From positions 8,618,001-8,682,000 of the forward strand of contig NC_060020.1 of assembly GCF_021134715.1 (NCBI RefSeq): a stretch of 64,000 nucleotides of DNA, in the 5' to 3' direction. The notes below the pieces were generated by a model. It made no database searches and was not told the DNA's origin. It was given only the letters and a program-made list of their open reading frames with translations. Below, one piece after another: positions 59,990-64,000 of this stretch. This DNA is from Daphnia pulex. Lineage: Eukaryota > Arthropoda > Branchiopoda > Diplostraca > Daphniidae. How positions within the stretch are numbered: position 1 is the first letter of the stretch; every line of letters starts with the position of its first letter. A program made the translations under genes and the position numbers.

Positions 59990-61910
59990 CTCTGCGTCCA
60001 AACGGTAAAGGTTCAGCCAGCAGTAGCTTGTTCAAGCTGTTCTGAAGCTGACCCACCGCCTGTTCGATGTGCGCGGCCATTCGGGCCTCCAGTGTCTCTG
60101 TCGCATTTTTTGCGCTAGCAGTGTCGTTGCCACGCTTGCCTCTACGGCCACTACTCGTGCGGTTGTGTCCTCTATCATCGAGTTTCTGAGATGTGTTATT
60201 TTCTGCCTTATCTTCGGCATCTCCTGATTAAGTACGCCTATTTGGTCTCTGTGGCGGTCCAGTCTCGTGACCGTCTCCGCCACTTGGGTATTAGTCGTTT
60301 GTCACCCAGCGATCGCCAGTATCTCTGCGTCATACTTGGCAAATTCCTCTCTAACCATTTCTGATAAGTCTTTCTTTTTGGGGTTGTACCAAATCCTTCC
60401 AAGTTCGGGGGTGGCATTTCTGGCGATTGGCGAGCGCCTGCTTCTCCTAGTAATTCGTCTACCGTCACTCCTATCACGGTCTACCAGGAGAGGTACCCAA
60501 ACGCCCTATCCCTTTCGTCAGCCAGAATAATCAAGGGACTTAGAAGCTTCCTCAAAATGCCGCTCGGATCGCGGGCGTGGCTTGGCCACCAGCTGTTGTG
60601 TGTTGCACAGTCTCCCTCTCCCCCCTCCCTCGATATATTCGTGGAATCCCACCCCAAGCCGCCAGCGGCAATTGGCGGCAATGGCAGCATTGAAGAGTTC
60701 TGACCAAGCTACGCCCGCGATCCAAGCGGCAAACTAGGGAAGCTTCTGAGTCCCTTGATTATTCTGCTGCCATGGCGTTTGGGTACCTCTCCTGGTAGAC
60801 CGTGCTCCTATCTTCGGTGACTGGGGTTTATTCGGATTCTCCTCTGTTATTATTATCGGTGGTGAGCCACTCAGATTCCTATCTGAGGCCCTACTCGACG
60901 GCCTACTCCGCGAAACATTCATCGTGCCGTCCGGGTTCTTTTTTGGTGCTCTCCTGGACCTCGCTCCAGTATCTTTAGTGGGCTCAAAATCGGCTAAGAT
61001 TTGCCTGACGGATTTTTCCGTTTCTATCGCCGGATCTGACATAGTCCTGCCTGGCGTTTTCGGCAGAATCAGAAGGTTTGGGGTATATAATCGTTACTTA
61101 TCTTCCGCCTGGCCCTTTTTTTATCTGAGTGCAACATTTATTCAAAATGAAAGAACAGAAACAGTTATTACTTTTTTTTACCAGCGTTATTGTATTTGAT
61201 CGTACACAAGATACACTTCAATGAATCATAGGCTTTGCGGCCAAATCTAATTTTTTGGCCGCTTTCTCAATCTTTTCAACCGCCTGATCTTGCGGGAGGG
61301 TTTTCAGGGCCACGTTCTTGAGCTCCTCTTCTTCGTTTTCGGCCGTCAGGATTAACTCCGGCTCCGACTCGATTGCTGAGTCGATTCTCCGGCGTGCCTT
61401 TCGTGTGGTCTGGCCGGGTAGCTGGATCGTCGCTGCTGTGGCTGCTTGTTCAACCACCAGTGTTGGGGCTTGAGTCGTGGCCGGAGTGAGGATTGGGGTT
61501 TCCTTAAGCAGCTCTTCTTCAGCGCTGTCCGAATCACCGAACAGCCCATTCAGTTCGCCACTTAAGTTCACAGGCTCGGTTCTGGGAGGATTCCTCAGTT
61601 CTTCCTCCCTGGGAGCCTGGCTCAGTATCTTTGGCAGATCTGAGGCTATTGCGCCGCACCGTCTGTTTTGCCGCCGTTTCAACCAACTCCTTTGAGGGAG
61701 GGTTGATGGCTGATTTTTGCCGGGACTTCGGGAGTTTCACCAGCGTTACACCGGGATTCCCCTCGTCGAACCTTTGAAGAATCAACTTCAACTCTTTGGC
61801 GGGCGTGCTTTTAGCGGCTGGCGCTTCTTTTGCCGTCGGCTTCGGCCGGGCTATCGCTTTGCCGTTTGTCGGCTTGGGTGATTTCGGACTCAGCGGTGCC
61901 GGAACTTACA
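59990..61910 (-). mobile_element. Two-ORF element, copy 3
   Basis: ORF1 runs from about 61,905 to 61,218, with one frame change near 61,600. It encodes KSPKPTNGKAIARPKPTAK, then NPPSKELVETAAKQ and RRIDSAIESEPELILTAENE. ORF2 starts with ATG near 61,133 (MLHSDKKRARRKIS), shifts frame, reads RSRRAPKKNPDGTMN, is interrupted by the inserted element at 60,475-60,804, and continues to the coiled-coil (EMVREEFAKYDAEILAIAG, stop, then TQVAETVTRLDRHRDQIG). It ends near 59,990. Relative to copy 2 the protein is clearly diverged, so the copies are old or belong to subfamilies. Confidence 0.65.
60475..60804. mobile_element. 330-bp terminal-inverted-repeat element nested in copy 3
   Basis: The left end CACGGTCTACCAGGAGAGGT, continuing into ACCCAAACGCC, is matched in inverse at the right end. 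Subterminal arms (AATAATCAAGGGACTTAGAAG and inverse, one base fewer quoted here would suffice) extend the hairpin. CTCCTAT duplicates flank it at 60,468-60,474 and 60,805-60,811. Copy 2 of the host element (near 5,192) has uninterrupted sequence at the matching site, which confirms the insertion. No coding capacity. Confidence 0.88.
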
Positions 61911-63040
61911 ATTTTCGATCCAAGTCCCAATAGATAAAATCCGCAACCGCTTCTTCTTCTACGCTGCAATCTTCCGGCCATCCTGGGACTACGGATGCCA
62001 TCCGTCGGAATGCTCTCCGCCTCCCCTGCTCTCTTAATTATTCGGCTGGATGTGCTCCGCCCGACTTTCGTCTTCTCCAGCTATCTCACCGAGTTGATAG
62101 CCGTTTACTACATCGGATTGGTCTCGAGCTCCGGGTGTAGCATTTCGATAGAGCCGTTGAAATATTTCTAAGTCCCAACTCTAAGAATTTTGTTAAAAGG
62201 GGTCTTCCCTATATGGTAAAGTAGTTAATGTTCCGCCGCATAATGTCATGGTTTGACGGCCCATTTTAAGTGAAAGGTCGGGCACATGTGCCCAACCTGC
62301 CGTCCGAAGGTTCCTCGTAACCGTCGATTTGTATCGGTGTTTATCCATCCAGAACTTCTCGCTGGTCCGGATCGACCCCTTTCTGATTCTTAGCAGATGA
62401 CCTTGGTCGCCAAGCTGTCTTCCGTCCAAGTCCGCCTTTCAGGCCCAATTTTTGCAACGTTCGGTCTGAAAGACGCGGGCCTGAATGACCGGGCCTGAAC
62501 GTCGTACTATACTATTTCTTATTCAATTTCTGACAAAAACAGTTAATTTATTTAATGGGAAAACTACAAATGATTTCAAAGATACCAAAATAAGCAATCT
62601 AACTGCCTCACATGGAATGTTTTCTTATGTTCCACAATTGGAAGTTAACAAAGTTCTTATTCTTGGAATACAGACGAACAATAGGGATATGCATAGGCAT
62701 CTTGTTGGTTTTCAAATATTTTCCAATTAAAAACCCGTTATTAAGGCACTTAACAATGTCAGAAAATAAATAACATACATGTCTTTAATAACACAGTTTC
62801 GGCCTCTTTATTAGATTTAGATTAGATTTGAAGTGACCAACACCTAGAATGTTTACTAAACTGAATTGAAAACCGAGAACTTTTTCCAAGATGGATTCAA
62901 TGTTGTGTCTATCAAGAAATTCTATTAGTACGAGAGCCTTTGCGGATTTAGGGGTAATATTTTTAACATTTGACAGACCCCAACACATTTTTAAGCTTGA
63001 ATATTTTATCGCGGGAAATGAAAGTCTGTCTGTAATTTTT
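61911..63040 (-). mobile_element. Upstream part of copy 3 plus unassigned insert
   Basis: The frame at 62,988-62,785 reads SNVKNITPKSAKALVLIEF, matching VKNLTPKPARDLGLSEF upstream of ORF1 in copy 2 (about 6,200). The nucleotide block 62,945-63,035 also matches 6,193-6,285. In copy 2 this segment is about 100 bases from ORF1; here about 900 bases intervene. The GGCCTGA motifs around 62,440-62,500 may mark the end of an insertion. Confidence 0.45.
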
Positions 63041-64000
63041 TATCTTTCCGCGTAATAGCTTCCAAAGCGATAGGCACTGAAGTTTTCAAGCGGGCTGAAC
63101 CTCAAGACGCCGGAAAACAAATTCAATAATGCATGAACGTTGTACATACTAAAGTATGAATAGAGAGGTTGCGATTGATTAGAGAGAATATGCATTATCA
63201 AACGCATTATCGGTGACGGATATTATAGTAACTTTATAGCAACATGGAGCAAAAAAAAATGATTGTAACATATTCAGTTGACAAAAACTGCTTAAGAATT
63301 ACTATTCCAAGGAAAGGAAAATTCTAAATTCAGAGGCCTGGGTAAAGAGGAAATTTTGAATGGATCGAGGATGTCTGGCAAATTCTATTGCGGTATAAAC
63401 TCGTATAAACATCACATATCAATCTATATAATATTGGTGAAAGAATACATGACTTATAATTACACTGATATCCGACGACATTTTCAAGATCACGAATATC
63501 AACATTGGTAAAAAAACAAGTAACGCAACAAAGCGAGATTCCCGAACCATTTAATAAATACTCATCTTTTCGATCTAATTTTACTTAACAAAAAACTTGT
63601 ATTTAAGTTTTCCTTAAGCCCAAATACATTTTCCTCTTTGCATTTCTAATTCTCTGACGATTAAAATGACTACCTTTTTAATCGTAAAATTAGTTCACAC
63701 GAATGGAGGAAACGAAGTCTTACCTAGCACATGGTATCATGATGGAATATGTTCCTTACCATCAATTCGCAAGTTGGCTGAGGATTGTCGATTCTGAAGA
63801 TGTCACGGAAATAGTATATGAATGCTAAATTCTTTCGAGTAACGGTAATTCTTGTGATTTATGTATGCAACTCTATTGAAAAAATAATTTATTTTTATTT
63901 TTATTAGATTTATTTAAAAAACCCACAAACATAAAAGAGGAATCTGGCATTTCGTATTCAGCAGGGTTTTTTTGAGTAGCTTGAAGAAAAATATGAGATC
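63041..64000. other. AT-rich DNA, nothing recognised
   Basis: No coding frame longer than about 60 codons, repeat or RNA gene could be supported here. Confidence 0.5.

Overview
This window looks like nuclear DNA of a branchiopod crustacean, most likely a Daphnia. The reasons are short introns (mostly 60-100 bp), arthropod-type SNAP-25 and Pox meso proteins, an arthropod ecdysis-triggering-hormone (ETH) precursor with a TATA plus TCAGT core promoter, and abundant decayed transposons. Gene models below were spliced by hand from reading frames, GT/AG sites and phase continuity; no database was consulted.

Layout. 1-6.3 kb is a transposon graveyard: the 3' end of a BEL/Pao LTR element, a broken non-LTR (R1/LOA/Jockey-like) retrotransposon, and two opposed fragments of an unclassified element with two ORFs. 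A tRNA-Gly(UCC) gene lies at 6.85 kb. 10.4-27.7 kb is gene-dense: SETD4-like methyltransferase (-), PPIE/Cyp33 cyclophilin (+), ETH (-), CHMP2A/Vps2 (+), PEX16 (-), a damaged SAPCD-like gene (-), a 1,242-aa protein with a degenerate 2OG-Fe(II) dioxygenase fold (-), and KLHDC2-like kelch protein (+). Several neighbours are convergent or divergent pairs with a few hundred bases or less between them.

33.3-41.7 kb holds one large SNAP-25 gene. It carries two candidate first coding exons, two mutually exclusive 49-nt exons inside the first SNARE helix, and two alternative last exons. If all combine freely, eight proteins are possible. This is the most interesting system in the window.

41.7-52 kb is gene-poor but contains an 853-bp near-perfect foldback element (47,676-48,528) with an intron-like segment in its arms. 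A Pox meso (Pax1/9) gene lies at 52.1-53.3 kb (-) and uses a GC-AG intron. 58.9-63 kb is again mobile DNA: a hAT-like non-autonomous element with four TTCGGCAC boxes at each end, a third copy of the two-ORF element, and a 330-bp terminal-inverted-repeat element nested inside it with an intact target duplication.

The host genes serve separate jobs (histone methylation, splicing-associated prolyl isomerisation, ecdysis signalling, ESCRT-III, peroxisome biogenesis, C-degron ubiquitylation, synaptic vesicle fusion, mesoderm patterning). I see no operon-like functional cluster.
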